44,214 nt of DNA from JAGVJT01 sp964513205 (GTDB lineage Bacteria > Pseudomonadota > Gammaproteobacteria > Legionellales > Legionellaceae), in NCBI GenBank assembly GCA_964513205.1, contig CAZELP010000014.1, positions 1 through 44,214 of the forward strand, in the 5' to 3' direction. The position numbers and the translations under genes were made by a program. This document shows, piece by piece, positions 1 to 7,903 of this stretch. The notes under the pieces are model-generated. The model worked only from the letters and a program-made list of their open reading frames with translations. It was not told where the DNA came from and ran no database searches. Positions within the stretch are counted from its first letter, which is position 1. The number at the start of each line of letters is the position of its first letter.

Positions 1-305
1 AAGCCCAATGCTTTGAGCGACTCCAATGCAGCTTGTACCGCTTCGATGTTTTTAGAGCCTCCACTATGACTTGCAATGGTGATAATTTGTTGATGACTCA
101 GTGCGTAAGGCTCTGTCAATAGGGTTTTACAGTGCATCAACACCGCATTAACCGTATTGAGTGATGAGGGTCGAATAATCAGTTTTTCAGCCTGCTCGTT
201 TGTAAAGCCAGCCTCCAACAAAGCCTTTAATTCGCTAGAAAAACGCTCAGGGGAAATTTTAAATTTATCTAATTTTTGATGAAGTGTTAACTCTATCTTT
301 GGCAT
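1..305 (-). CDS. TALE-like repeat protein, N-terminal part only (runs off the left edge)
   Basis: This open frame starts with ATG at 305 and is still open at position 1, giving 101 residues. GGAAGAG precedes the start. Residues 69-101 form one 33-residue unit that matches the TAL-effector repeat: LSHQQIITIASHSGG, then N-I-E-A-V-Q and L-x-x-L-x-x-L-G. Its repeat-variable pair would be H80-S81. Residues 34-68 look like a degenerate cap repeat (FTNEQAEKLI, then VNAVLMHC), and 1-33 are helical. Known TALE-like proteins wrap DNA with one repeat per base. The short N-terminus and 33-residue period resemble the Bat proteins of Mycetohabitans more than Xanthomonas TALEs, which carry a long N-terminal region. 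The repeat count, C-terminus and any localisation signal lie outside the window. A role as an effector acting on host DNA is inferred. Confidence 0.8.
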   Translation of the reverse strand, partial: MPKIELTLHQKLDKFKISPERFSSELKALLEAGFTNEQAEKLIIRPSSLNTVNAVLMHCKTLLTEPYALSHQQIITIASHSGGSKNIEAVQAALESLKALG

Positions 306-379
306 ATCTCTTCCATTATAAAATGGCCAAAATTAGCCAAAACCGACCTAAATATAACTTACAGGCAAATAAGTTGCGC

Positions 380-408
380 ATTATATATGTATCATCAAAA
401 AAATACAA
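380..408 (-). promoter_or_regulatory. Promoter of the TALE-like gene with an overlapping inverted repeat
   Basis: On the minus strand TTGTAT (408-403) and a perfect TATAAT (385-380) are separated by 17 bases, giving a leader of about 70 bases before the ATG at 305. The -35 box lies inside the inverted repeat AATACAA-T-TTGTATT (402-416), which could be an operator. The rest of the 288-base gap between this gene and tatD holds no supported gene, only a 14-base palindrome at 556-569. Confidence 0.5.
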
Positions 409-555
409 TTTGTATTAAATTTCTAATAGTATTTTAATGGTCCAGTGACATAGACTCGACAGATATTCATCGCCATCGAAAAACCGTTTTGCTAAAAAAC
501 GAAGACTGGAATTTATTTATTGAGAGAAAATTTTCGTATAAGTGGACGAAACTGA

Positions 556-569
556 AATTTGCGCAAATT
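556..569. repeat. Perfect 14-base palindrome AATTTGCGCAAATT
   Basis: The palindrome has no loop and no T-run close by, so it looks more like a binding site for a dimeric regulator than a terminator. It lies just beyond the tatD stop codon, between tatD and the TALE-like gene. Its function is unknown. Confidence 0.3.
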
Positions 570-593
570 AGCTTATTTTTAACGTATTACCGA

Positions 594-1385
594 TTATCTA
601 CAGATCCTAAAGCAACGGTAAAAATTTTCTGTTGTGACACGTGCCACCTCATCATAAGGAATCTCTTTAAGCTCGCTTAATTTTAAGGCCACATATTTGA
701 CAAGAGCAGGATGATTGGGTTTTCCTCGAAAAGGAACAGGCGCTAAATAAGGAGAATCGGTCTCAATTAGAATTCGATCCAGTGGTATTGCTTTGGCCAC
801 AGCTTGCAATTCTACAGCATTTTTAAACGTCAATATTCCTGAAAATGAAATGTAAAAATTCAAATCTATCGCAGCTTTTGCCATTTCTAACGTTTCAGTA
901 AAACAATGTAACACACCACCAATGGCTTGCGCTCCTTCCTCTTGTAAAATACTTAAAGTGTCGGCCCTTGCCTCTCGCGTATGGATAATCAACGGCTTCT
1001 TCAAAACAAGTGCGGCTTTAATGTGGTCTCTAAATACAATCTGTTGCTGCGCGACCGCTGCTTCCCCATCTAGCCGATAATAATCAAGTCCCGTTTCGCC
1101 AATGGCAATGCAACTAGGATGGCTGCCTAAACGAATCAAATCGTCCAAACATACAGGCGTCATTGTCTCAGATGGATGGACACCAACTGACATGTATATG
1201 TCTTGATGAGTGGCAGTCAAACGTTGTAAATGTGGCACATCTTCAAGTGTGATGCACACACTTAGAAATCGAGATACACCAACCGCACGTGCTTCAGCAA
1301 TAATATCATCTAACTGATTCGGATTTTCTAGCTGTAACTGATTAAGATGACAATGCGAATCGACCAAAGCAGGAGTGCTATGCAT
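594..1385 (-). CDS. ycfH: TatD-family metal-dependent DNase (YcfH type)
   Basis: TatD-family hydrolases are TIM-barrel metal enzymes with 3'-5' exonuclease or phosphodiesterase activity on DNA in the cytoplasm. All metal ligands can be seen: H11 and H13 in DSHCHLN, E97 in IGETGLDYY, H135 in HTREA, H160 in HCFTE and D210 in IETDSPYLAP. At 263 residues it has the family's normal length. The ATG at 1385 was chosen because GAGG lies upstream at good spacing; a TTG at 1400 would add five residues. The start overlaps the end of holB by 8 bases, suggesting translational coupling. The order tmk-holB-ycfH is the same as in Escherichia coli. It is the last gene of the leftward operon. Confidence 0.93.
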   Translation of the reverse strand: MHSTPALVDSHCHLNQLQLENPNQLDDIIAEARAVGVSRFLSVCITLEDVPHLQRLTATHQDIYMSVGVHPSETMTPVCLDDLIRLGSHPSCIAIGETGLDYYRLDGEAAVAQQQIVFRDHIKAALVLKKPLIIHTREARADTLSILQEEGAQAIGGVLHCFTETLEMAKAAIDLNFYISFSGILTFKNAVELQAVAKAIPLDRILIETDSPYLAPVPFRGKPNHPALVKYVALKLSELKEIPYDEVARVTTENFYRCFRICR

Positions 1386-2325
1386 TTGAAACCTCAACAA
1401 AATTTAAAAAAATAGACTCTACCACCAAGTCATGATTAAGCGTAATATTCTGCTTGACGATTGTCATTAAATGAACAATTTTATCCAAAACAGAATACAA
1501 ATGATAAGGCTGTTGAAAGCGTCGCGACAATTCGACACTTAAATCAGCAGAAGTTGCATCACTCACTTTTTTCAATTCAATTTGAACAATACACGCAGCA
1601 ACAAATACATAAAAAAACCAGAGAAAATCATCTAAAGGTACTTTTTGCCAAAATAAAGCAGCTTGGCAAGGATCCATTTTTCCTATCAAAATATTTTTGA
1701 GCACATCGCATAATTTATCTTTTTCTTGAATCAATGTATGACGTATAGTTCCTTCTGGGTAATGGGACAACAAATTAAAATAATTTTCGCCAAGCTCAAA
1801 AAAACTATCATCCATATGAAAAAATAAACGTTGACAGCGACTTCTTAGGGTCGGTAAAACATCGTGATTTTCAGAAATAAGAATAAATTTCACATGTGTT
1901 GGCGGCTCTTCTAAAATTTTCAAAAGCGCATTACTAGCGGAAAGATTGAGTGCATCTAAGGGATGGAGCAGAACAAAACGTACTTTTTGCCAAGAAGGTG
2001 TTTGATAAATCGTTTCTTGTAAAGCACGAATTTGCTCAATCTTAATGACCGAACTCCCTTCCTCTTTTGTTAAGAAAACAAGATCAGGATGACGTTCCTC
2101 TTGAATCGCAAGACAAGAAGGGCAAGAACCGCAGGGTCTTTTTTGTTCGACACAAAAAACTGCCGCTATCCAACGATAAGCGAAACTGAGCATCTTGGCA
2201 TGCTTAGAGCCTAAAAAAAGCAAAGCTTGCGGGTTTTTATCGTAAGACAACATGTGCTGAACCGACGTCCACAAAGGTAAATGAGCTTTTATCGGCGCGA
2301 TTGAAATCAGGTTCAAATTATCCAT
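1378..2325 (-). CDS. holB: DNA polymerase III subunit delta prime
   Basis: HolB is part of the clamp-loader complex that puts the sliding clamp onto primed DNA. The 315-residue protein has the AAA+ fold start, a zinc-binding group CGSCPSC at 65-71, a sensor region (NALLKILEEPP, 132-142) and the SRC motif at 162-164 used in trans by neighbouring ATPase subunits. The Walker A position reads LGSKHAK and lacks the GxGK core, as expected for delta prime, which does not hydrolyse ATP. The ATG overlaps the tmk stop codon by 8 bases and the 3' end overlaps tatD, so the three genes are probably translated as a coupled set. Confidence 0.93.
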   Translation of the reverse strand: MDNLNLISIAPIKAHLPLWTSVQHMLSYDKNPQALLFLGSKHAKMLSFAYRWIAAVFCVEQKRPCGSCPSCLAIQEERHPDLVFLTKEEGSSVIKIEQIRALQETIYQTPSWQKVRFVLLHPLDALNLSASNALLKILEEPPTHVKFILISENHDVLPTLRSRCQRLFFHMDDSFFELGENYFNLLSHYPEGTIRHTLIQEKDKLCDVLKNILIGKMDPCQAALFWQKVPLDDFLWFFYVFVAACIVQIELKKVSDATSADLSVELSRRFQQPYHLYSVLDKIVHLMTIVKQNITLNHDLVVESIFLNFVEVSNA

Positions 2326-2947
2326 TTGCGTTTAAATAGGCCTCGAGTTTACGCTCTAGCGTTATTTGAACTTGCTCTAAAGTCTGAGTCGCATCAATCA
2401 GCTCTACTTGTTCAAATTGTTTCAAGCCTTGATGATAAGCCTTGTAAACACGTTCAAAAAACGCATGAGATTCCATTTCAATTCTATCCGCTTCTCCTCG
2501 ATTAAATGCTCGCTCAAGGCCAAGTTTGGGCGGAATATCCAAAAAAACAACCAAATCAGGTTGAAATCCAGACAAACAAAAATCGGAAAGCGTCTGAATA
2601 AAATTAAAGTCTAGCTCTCGTCCCCCACCCTGATAAGCAAAAGTAGAAAGTTCAAAACGATCAGCTAAAACCCAATCTCCTCTTTCTAATGCAGGCAGAA
2701 TGACTTCGTGCAACAACTGAACACGAGCAGCATAAAAAAGAAGCAATTCAGATTTTGATTCAATAGGAGCCGAATGACTGGTATTTTTCAATATTTGACG
2801 AACACCCTCACCAAGACTTGTTCCGCCTGGCTCGCGTGTTGTCACAAGACTAACTCGAGATTCAAGAAAACGCCGGGCCGTCTCCATTGCGGTCGACTTT
2901 CCGGCGCCTTCTAAGCCTTCTAAGACAATGAAACGACCTCGTTTCAT
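2318..2947 (-). CDS. tmk: Thymidylate kinase
   Basis: Tmk phosphorylates dTMP to dTDP, the step that joins de novo and salvage routes to dTTP. The P-loop GLEGAGKS is at residues 11-18, TREPGG at 37-42 binds the substrate phosphate, and the DRFELSTFAYQGGGR stretch is the family's DR motif and base-binding segment. At 209 residues the length is normal. The gene starts 11 bases after the acpP stop codon and overlaps holB. In many gammaproteobacteria fabF, pabC and mltG lie between acpP and tmk; here they are absent. Confidence 0.95.
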   Translation of the reverse strand: MKRGRFIVLEGLEGAGKSTAMETARRFLESRVSLVTTREPGGTSLGEGVRQILKNTSHSAPIESKSELLLFYAARVQLLHEVILPALERGDWVLADRFELSTFAYQGGGRELDFNFIQTLSDFCLSGFQPDLVVFLDIPPKLGLERAFNRGEADRIEMESHAFFERVYKAYHQGLKQFEQVELIDATQTLEQVQITLERKLEAYLNANG

Positions 2948-2958
2948 AATAAAGAATC

Positions 2959-3204
2959 TTAGTCTTTTTCAGTTAAATTGGCTTCAATGTAATCGATTGC
3001 ATCTTGAATCGTGGCGATTTTTTCAGCTTTCTCGTCTGGAATTTCTGTTTCAAATTCTTCTTCGAGGGCCATGACCAACTCTACCGTATCCAACGAGTCT
3101 GCGCCTAAATCATCGACGAAAGAAGCATCGTTTCTAAGCTCTTCTTCCTTTACGCCTAATTGTTCAACAACGATCTTACGAACTCGTTCTGCTACTGTAC
3201 TCAT
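2959..3204 (-). CDS. acpP: Acyl carrier protein
   Basis: AcpP carries growing fatty acyl chains on a 4'-phosphopantetheine arm. The attachment serine is S37 in DDLGADSLDTVEL. The protein is acidic and 81 residues long when started at MSTVAERVRK (ATG at 3204), the normal start for the family. The frame stays open to 3240, but that would add an atypical 12-residue leader. GAGGAAA lies about 11 bases before the chosen ATG. It sits between fabG and tmk in the operon. A gap of about 80 bases on the fabG side is the largest inside the operon and could hold an extra promoter for this highly expressed gene. Confidence 0.96.
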   Translation of the reverse strand: MSTVAERVRKIVVEQLGVKEEELRNDASFVDDLGADSLDTVELVMALEEEFETEIPDEKAEKIATIQDAIDYIEANLTEKD

Positions 3205-3283
3205 ATTGTGCATTTCCTCTTTCGGTTTAATAAAAATCAACGATGCGTCAGTTTATTCAATTCCTAAAATAACGCAAGCCTTT

Positions 3284-4030
3284 TTAATCCATGTACATCC
3301 CACCATTCACATGAATGGTTTCGCCTGTAATATAGTTTGCCTCGTCTGATGCCAAAAATGCAACAGCTGATGCAATATCTTTCGTTTGCCCAAAGCGCCT
3401 CAAAGGAATACGTTTTAACATTTCCTCTTTGACTGCCTCAGGTAACTCTCGTGTCATATCTGTATCAATAAAGCCAGGAGCAACCACATTGGCGGTAATC
3501 CCTCGACTCCCCATTTCTTGAGCAAGCGATTTGGAAAATCCGATTAATCCCGCTTTAGCAGCAGTGTAATTGGCCTGTCCTGGATTACCTGACGATCCCA
3601 CAACAGATCCCACTGTAATCACTCGTCCAAAACGAGCTCTGAACATCGATTTTAAGCAAGCCTTTGTGAGACGATACACCGCATTTAAATTGGTCTCAAT
3701 CACACGATACCACTCTTCGTCTTCCATTCTCAACAACAAATTATCTGCGGTAACGCCCGCATTGTTGATTAAAATCAACGGCGATTTCCCTCGAGTAGAT
3801 AAATCATCCAACAGAGCATCAACGCTTTCTTGGTTTGTCACGTCCAGAACAACCCCCTCTCCAGACAATTGACAGTGCTTAAAGTAATCACTGATACGTT
3901 GAGCCCCTTCCGCTGTTGTCGCGGTGCCAATCACATACGCACCACGAGCAGCAAGCAACTCAGCAATTGCGGCGCCTATTCCACGTGAAGCACCAGTGAC
4001 TAATGCAACTTTTCCTTGCAGATCAGTCAT
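3284..4030 (-). CDS. fabG: 3-oxoacyl-ACP reductase
   Basis: FabG is the NADPH-dependent short-chain dehydrogenase that reduces beta-ketoacyl-ACP in each round of fatty acid elongation. The cofactor motif TGASRGIG is at 12-19, NNAG at 89-92, and the catalytic set N114, S142, Y155 and K159 (in YTAAK) is complete. At 248 residues it has the normal length. Its ATG overlaps the fabD stop codon in ATGA. The motifs and the position between fabD and acpP make the assignment safe among the many SDR enzymes. Confidence 0.96.
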   Translation of the reverse strand: MTDLQGKVALVTGASRGIGAAIAELLAARGAYVIGTATTAEGAQRISDYFKHCQLSGEGVVLDVTNQESVDALLDDLSTRGKSPLILINNAGVTADNLLLRMEDEEWYRVIETNLNAVYRLTKACLKSMFRARFGRVITVGSVVGSSGNPGQANYTAAKAGLIGFSKSLAQEMGSRGITANVVAPGFIDTDMTRELPEAVKEEMLKRIPLRRFGQTKDIASAVAFLASDEANYITGETIHVNGGMYMD

Positions 4031-4989
4031 GTAGACTCCTTTATTTGATTGAGCACAACCAGTGCTTCATTTAAAGATTCGGGATGATTGACGCTGTGAA
4101 CTGATAAACTTTTTTCAATGCGCTTCACCAAACCAGATAAAACTTTCCCAGGACCGCACTCTATCAAATTTTTCACACCTTTTTGGTGTAGCATTTGTAT
4201 CAATTCAACCCATCGAACAGGCAAATAGAGCTGTGCAATAAGATTTTTTTGTATAGCCGCAGGAGTTTGATATTCAGTTAAATCAACGGTGCTTATGACC
4301 GGAAATGATGGTTTTGAAAAATTTGTGGCCAGAACAAACGCTTCAAAATCTAAAGAAGCAGGCTTTAAGAGCTGACAATGACAAGGAACACTAACAGGAA
4401 TTAACATCGCAAGCCTTGCACCAACGGCATTCGCCTCATCAATAGCCAAAGAAACAGCCTCTGCATGTCCAGCAACCACAACTTGGCCAATGGCGTTATA
4501 ATTAGCCGGCTCAACTGTACAATTTGCTTTGCTCACACGTTGACAAAGTGCTGCAACAACTTCATCATCTAAACCCACAATAGCCGCCATTGCGCCTTTA
4601 CCTAAAGGCACAGTCTCTTGCATGAGTTGCCCTCTTTTCCGCACCAATCGAGCGGCATCTTGTAATGAAAGCGCTTTTGCGCAAACTAAAGCAGCATACT
4701 CACCCAAACTGTGTCCGGAAAAATAAGTGTTCTCAGGCAAATCAACACGAGAGGAAAGTGCTTTAAACACAGCAACATCGGCCGCCAGCATTGCGACTTG
4801 CGTGTATTCAGTTTGATTTAATTTTTCAATTGGACCATGAGCAACAAGCGCGCCAATGTCTTCACCTAACGCATCTGACACTTCTTCAAATACTTCTTTG
4901 ACTTCAGGATACTCAACAGAAAGCTCTGAAAGCATCCCCAATGACTGAGAGCCTTGCCCAGGAAAAATGAGGGCTAATGATGCATGCAT
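4027..4989 (-). CDS. fabD: Malonyl-CoA:ACP transacylase
   Basis: FabD moves the malonyl group from CoA to ACP, supplying the extender unit for fatty acid synthesis. The nucleophile is S94 in GHSLGEYAAL, the oxyanion region is FPGQGSQS at 9-16, and the catalytic histidine is likely H204 in VPCHCQLL. At 320 residues the length is usual. It lies 12 bases after plsX, so the fabH gene that normally sits between plsX and fabD is missing here. Confidence 0.95.
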   Translation of the reverse strand: MHASLALIFPGQGSQSLGMLSELSVEYPEVKEVFEEVSDALGEDIGALVAHGPIEKLNQTEYTQVAMLAADVAVFKALSSRVDLPENTYFSGHSLGEYAALVCAKALSLQDAARLVRKRGQLMQETVPLGKGAMAAIVGLDDEVVAALCQRVSKANCTVEPANYNAIGQVVVAGHAEAVSLAIDEANAVGARLAMLIPVSVPCHCQLLKPASLDFEAFVLATNFSKPSFPVISTVDLTEYQTPAAIQKNLIAQLYLPVRWVELIQMLHQKGVKNLIECGPGKVLSGLVKRIEKSLSVHSVNHPESLNEALVVLNQIKEST

Positions 4990-5001
4990 CGTTTCATCAC
5001 C

Positions 5002-6030
5002 TTATAAGATAAGTCCTTCGTTCATAAAATCAGCGATTTTTTCACGAACAAGTGAGACAACATTCATTTTTGCTTGTCGAACAGCCTCCTCTATTGCAAA
5101 CTGGAAGCCAATCTCAGAAGCACCACCATGACTTTTGACGACAATGCCGTTTAATCCTAACATACTCGCTCCGTTGTAGCGTGCAGGATCCATTCGTTTT
5201 TTGACGTTCATCAATGCCGGTTTTGCAAGTAAAGCCACACACTGATACCACCAATTTTTCAGAAAAGACTCTTTGATGGTACTCAACATCAAATTTGCAA
5301 TTCCTTCGCTGGCTTTCAAAGCCACATTTCCAACGAAGCCATCGCAGACAATCAGATCGACATCACCAGAGTAGAACTGATCCCCTTCAACATATCCAAC
5401 ATAAGTTAAAAGATCACATTCAGAGAGCATATGAGCCGTTCTTTTGACTTGATCGTTACCTTTGATCTCCTCAACGCCTATGTTCAGGACACCAATTTTG
5501 GGGTGTGTTTTTTCATCTAAAGCTTGTATAAGTGCCGATCCCATAACAGCAAATTGAAAAAGATGCTCAGCACAAGAATCAACATTGGCACCCAAATCAA
5601 TGACTCGAGTTCGCCCTTTTTTCGTTGGCAATTCCGCAATAATTGCCGGACGATCGATGCCTGGCAGTGTTTTCAGAACAAAACGAGCAGTGGCCATTAA
5701 AGCCCCTGTATTGCCTGCGCTTACGCAAGCAGCAGCACGGCCTTCTTTCACAAGATTAATGGCGACGCGCATCGAAGAATCTTTTTTATTTCGAAGTGCA
5801 TGAGAGGGTAGCTCGTCCATGGCAACAACTTCTGAAGCGTGCACAATGATGAATCTTTTGTGCCCTGAAACCCCTTGCTTCTTTAAGTGATACGAAATCT
5901 GATCGCGATCACCAACCATCATCAACGACAGATTCGAATCTTTTTGTACCGCACGAACACAAGCTGGGACCACGACACGAAGACCATGATCCCCTCCCAT
6001 TGCATCGATAGCAATGGTTACAGTTTTCAA
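5002..6030 (-). CDS. plsX: Phosphate acyltransferase PlsX
   Basis: PlsX makes acyl-phosphate from acyl-ACP, the first step of phospholipid synthesis in the PlsX/PlsY route, at the inner face of the membrane. The protein (342 residues) starts KTVTIAIDAMGGDHG and contains VSAGNTGALMA, GANVDSC and the VCDGFVGNVALK segment, all typical. The start codon is TTG at 6030: the family's N-terminus begins right there and no ATG fits. No strong ribosome binding site is visible, and only 6 bases separate it from rpmF, so it is probably translated by coupling to rpmF. The rpmF-plsX pairing is conserved in proteobacteria. Confidence 0.95.
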   Translation of the reverse strand: MKTVTIAIDAMGGDHGLRVVVPACVRAVQKDSNLSLMMVGDRDQISYHLKKQGVSGHKRFIIVHASEVVAMDELPSHALRNKKDSSMRVAINLVKEGRAAACVSAGNTGALMATARFVLKTLPGIDRPAIIAELPTKKGRTRVIDLGANVDSCAEHLFQFAVMGSALIQALDEKTHPKIGVLNIGVEEIKGNDQVKRTAHMLSECDLLTYVGYVEGDQFYSGDVDLIVCDGFVGNVALKASEGIANLMLSTIKESFLKNWWYQCVALLAKPALMNVKKRMDPARYNGASMLGLNGIVVKSHGGASEIGFQFAIEEAVRQAKMNVVSLVREKIADFMNEGLIL

Positions 6031-6036
6031 TGAGGA

Positions 6037-6237
6037 TTACTCTTTATCTTCGTAAACAGTATCAGTCACAATGACTTGGCGCTCACCACGACAATCGTAA
6101 CCATCCGGTGTGATATGATGACGCAAATGCACTTCACCCGTAGTTGAGTTAACAGACAAAGTTGGCTTGACCAAACTGTCGTGCGAACGTCGCATGTCCC
6201 TTTTCGAACGCGATTTTTTATTTTGTTGTACTGCCAT
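6037..6237 (-). CDS. rpmF: Large-subunit ribosomal protein bL32
   Basis: This 66-residue basic protein begins MAVQQNKKSRSKRDMRRSHD, the signature start of bL32, and ends with HHITPDGYDCRGERQV. TAGGAG lies 7 bases before the ATG at 6237; the frame extends six codons upstream but without support. It is the first gene of the leftward operon. The yceD gene (23S rRNA accumulation protein) that usually precedes rpmF in gammaproteobacteria is absent. Confidence 0.96.
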   Translation of the reverse strand: MAVQQNKKSRSKRDMRRSHDSLVKPTLSVNSTTGEVHLRHHITPDGYDCRGERQVIVTDTVYEDKE

Positions 6238-6279
6238 TTTGTAACTCCTAACCAAACAATATTAATTCATTGACCCGCG

Positions 6280-6308
6280 ATTTTAACGAATTTTATCAAG
6301 AAAACCAA
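6280..6308 (-). promoter_or_regulatory. Probable promoter of the rpmF-plsX-fab operon
   Basis: Minus-strand TTGGTT (6308-6303) and TAAAAT (6285-6280) are 17 bases apart, upstream of rpmF. The -35 match is partial. The 277-base divergent region between rpmF and rarA otherwise shows only the inverted repeat at 6422-6450. Confidence 0.4.
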
Positions 6309-6421
6309 GCCTTAGTTTAATCAACGCTTTTTTCATGGTGATTTGATTCTCGATTTTCATCAATCAAAATTCAGTGTGATTCGAAAAATGCCGTCCATTT
6401 TATGACGTTTTGAAGTCAAAA

Positions 6422-6450
6422 GACCGAAGCCGCAAGCTAATGCTTCGGTC
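6422..6450. repeat. Inverted repeat (9-base stem) between rpmF and rarA
   Basis: GACCGAAGC (6422-6430) and GCTTCGGTC (6442-6450) are perfect complements around an 11-base loop. Read leftward, the stem is followed by TTTTGACTT, a terminator-like arrangement, although no gene to its right points left. It could be an attenuator in a long rpmF leader or a terminator for antisense transcripts of rarA. Confidence 0.5.
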
Positions 6451-6514
6451 AAACGCAAACATCTTACTCTTGCAATCCCGTGCATTCTTTGTTTCACTGC
6501 TCACTTAAAAATGG

Positions 6515-7825
6515 ATGTCAATACTGAATATGAAGAACAAAGAATCAACGCAACAACCTTTGTCTGAACAACTGCGCCCCACAACACTGAGCGAAATTGT
6601 AGGACAACAAGACTTACTCGGTCCAGGAAAACCATTTGCAATTGCGTTTGAAACACAACGCTTGCATTCCATGATTCTCTGGGGGCCACCAGGAGTTGGA
6701 AAGACCACATTGGCAAAATTAACTGCACAACAGTTTAGCTGTGAATGGCTTTCTTTGTCTGCTGTTTTTGCCGGTGTTAAAGAAATTCGCAATGCGATTG
6801 AAACAGCTGAAGAAAATCAATCCAGCGGAAAAAAAACCATTCTTTTTATTGACGAAATCCATCGTTTTAATAAATCACAACAAGATGCATTGCTCGCACA
6901 CACCGAATCTGGATTATTTACATTAATTGGTGCGACAACGGAAAATCCTTCGTTTGAACTCAATCGCGCATTACTGTCTCGAGTGCAAATTTATGTACTG
7001 AAACCCTTAGAACGTGAAGATTTAAAAAAACTATTTGAAAGAGCCAACCAATATCTAGAACTCTCCTTCGAATTAGAGGCAGTTGATGTATTACTTCAAT
7101 ATGCTGATGGGGACGCGCGTCGACTGCTCAATTTGCTCGACCAAATCCAACCTTACGCCAAACTACATCCAAATGAATGCATTACAATTGAAGCAATCCG
7201 TTCTCTATTGAGTGCCGCCCCTCGACAATTTGATAAATCAGGCGATCATTTTTATGACCAAATCTCAGCACTGCATAAATCGGTCAGAGGATCAGATCCA
7301 GATGCGGCATTGTACTGGTTATGTCGAATGCTGGATGGAGGGGCTGACCCGCATTATTTAGCACGCCGAATCATAAGAATGGCTTGGGAAGACATCGGTC
7401 TTGCAGATCCAAGAGCTCACCAAATCACGCAAGACGCAGCCACGACATATGAAAGACTCGGGTCACCCGAAGGCGAACTGGCTTTGGCTCAAGCCGTCTT
7501 ATATTTATCTGTTGCACCTAAAAGTAATGCCGGTTACAAAGCATTCAAACAAGCTCAAGCCTTTGTCAAAAAAGATCAATCCAGAGAAGTGCCTGTTCAT
7601 CTTAGAAATGCTCCAACGACATTTAGCAAAAAACAAGGCCACGGACAACATTATCGATATGCACACGACGAACCTCACGGTTTTGCTGCAGGTGAAAATT
7701 ACTTCCCTAGTGGAATGAAAAACCCGGAATGGTATAAACCCGTCGATCGTGGTTTAGAAAAAAAGATTACTCAGAAAATGGACTTTTTAAAAAAACTAAA
7801 TCAGAAAGCAAAAGAATCATCTTAG
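6515..7825 (+). CDS. rarA: Replication-associated recombination protein RarA (MgsA, AAA+ ATPase)
   Basis: RarA acts at stalled replication forks and single-stranded DNA gaps and is related to clamp loaders. Walker A is GPPGVGKT at 57-64, Walker B FIDEIHRF at 111-118, followed by the sensor GATTENPSFELN and arginine finger LLSRVQ. The C-terminal tetramerisation domain contains the family strings YWLCRMLDGGADP and LAQAVLYL. Near the end HYRYAHDEPHG and YFPSGMKNPEWYKP are typical. At 436 residues the length is normal. The start at 6515 is uncertain: no clear ribosome binding site is visible and an ATG at 6530 is also possible. It stands alone on the plus strand. Confidence 0.95.
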   Translation: MSILNMKNKESTQQPLSEQLRPTTLSEIVGQQDLLGPGKPFAIAFETQRLHSMILWGPPGVGKTTLAKLTAQQFSCEWLSLSAVFAGVKEIRNAIETAEENQSSGKKTILFIDEIHRFNKSQQDALLAHTESGLFTLIGATTENPSFELNRALLSRVQIYVLKPLEREDLKKLFERANQYLELSFELEAVDVLLQYADGDARRLLNLLDQIQPYAKLHPNECITIEAIRSLLSAAPRQFDKSGDHFYDQISALHKSVRGSDPDAALYWLCRMLDGGADPHYLARRIIRMAWEDIGLADPRAHQITQDAATTYERLGSPEGELALAQAVLYLSVAPKSNAGYKAFKQAQAFVKKDQSREVPVHLRNAPTTFSKKQGHGQHYRYAHDEPHGFAAGENYFPSGMKNPEWYKPVDRGLEKKITQKMDFLKKLNQKAKESS

Positions 7826-7903
7826 ATCTCCTCTTGCATCTACTCCAGAATCCAGATTAGCATAACTGATGAATGGATGATGCCCAACACATGGAGAAAA
7901 AAG

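Noticed and set aside
489..680. A 63-codon plus-strand frame near the left end
   Set aside because: It overlaps the end of tatD in the opposite direction, has no ribosome binding site and shows no protein-like pattern.
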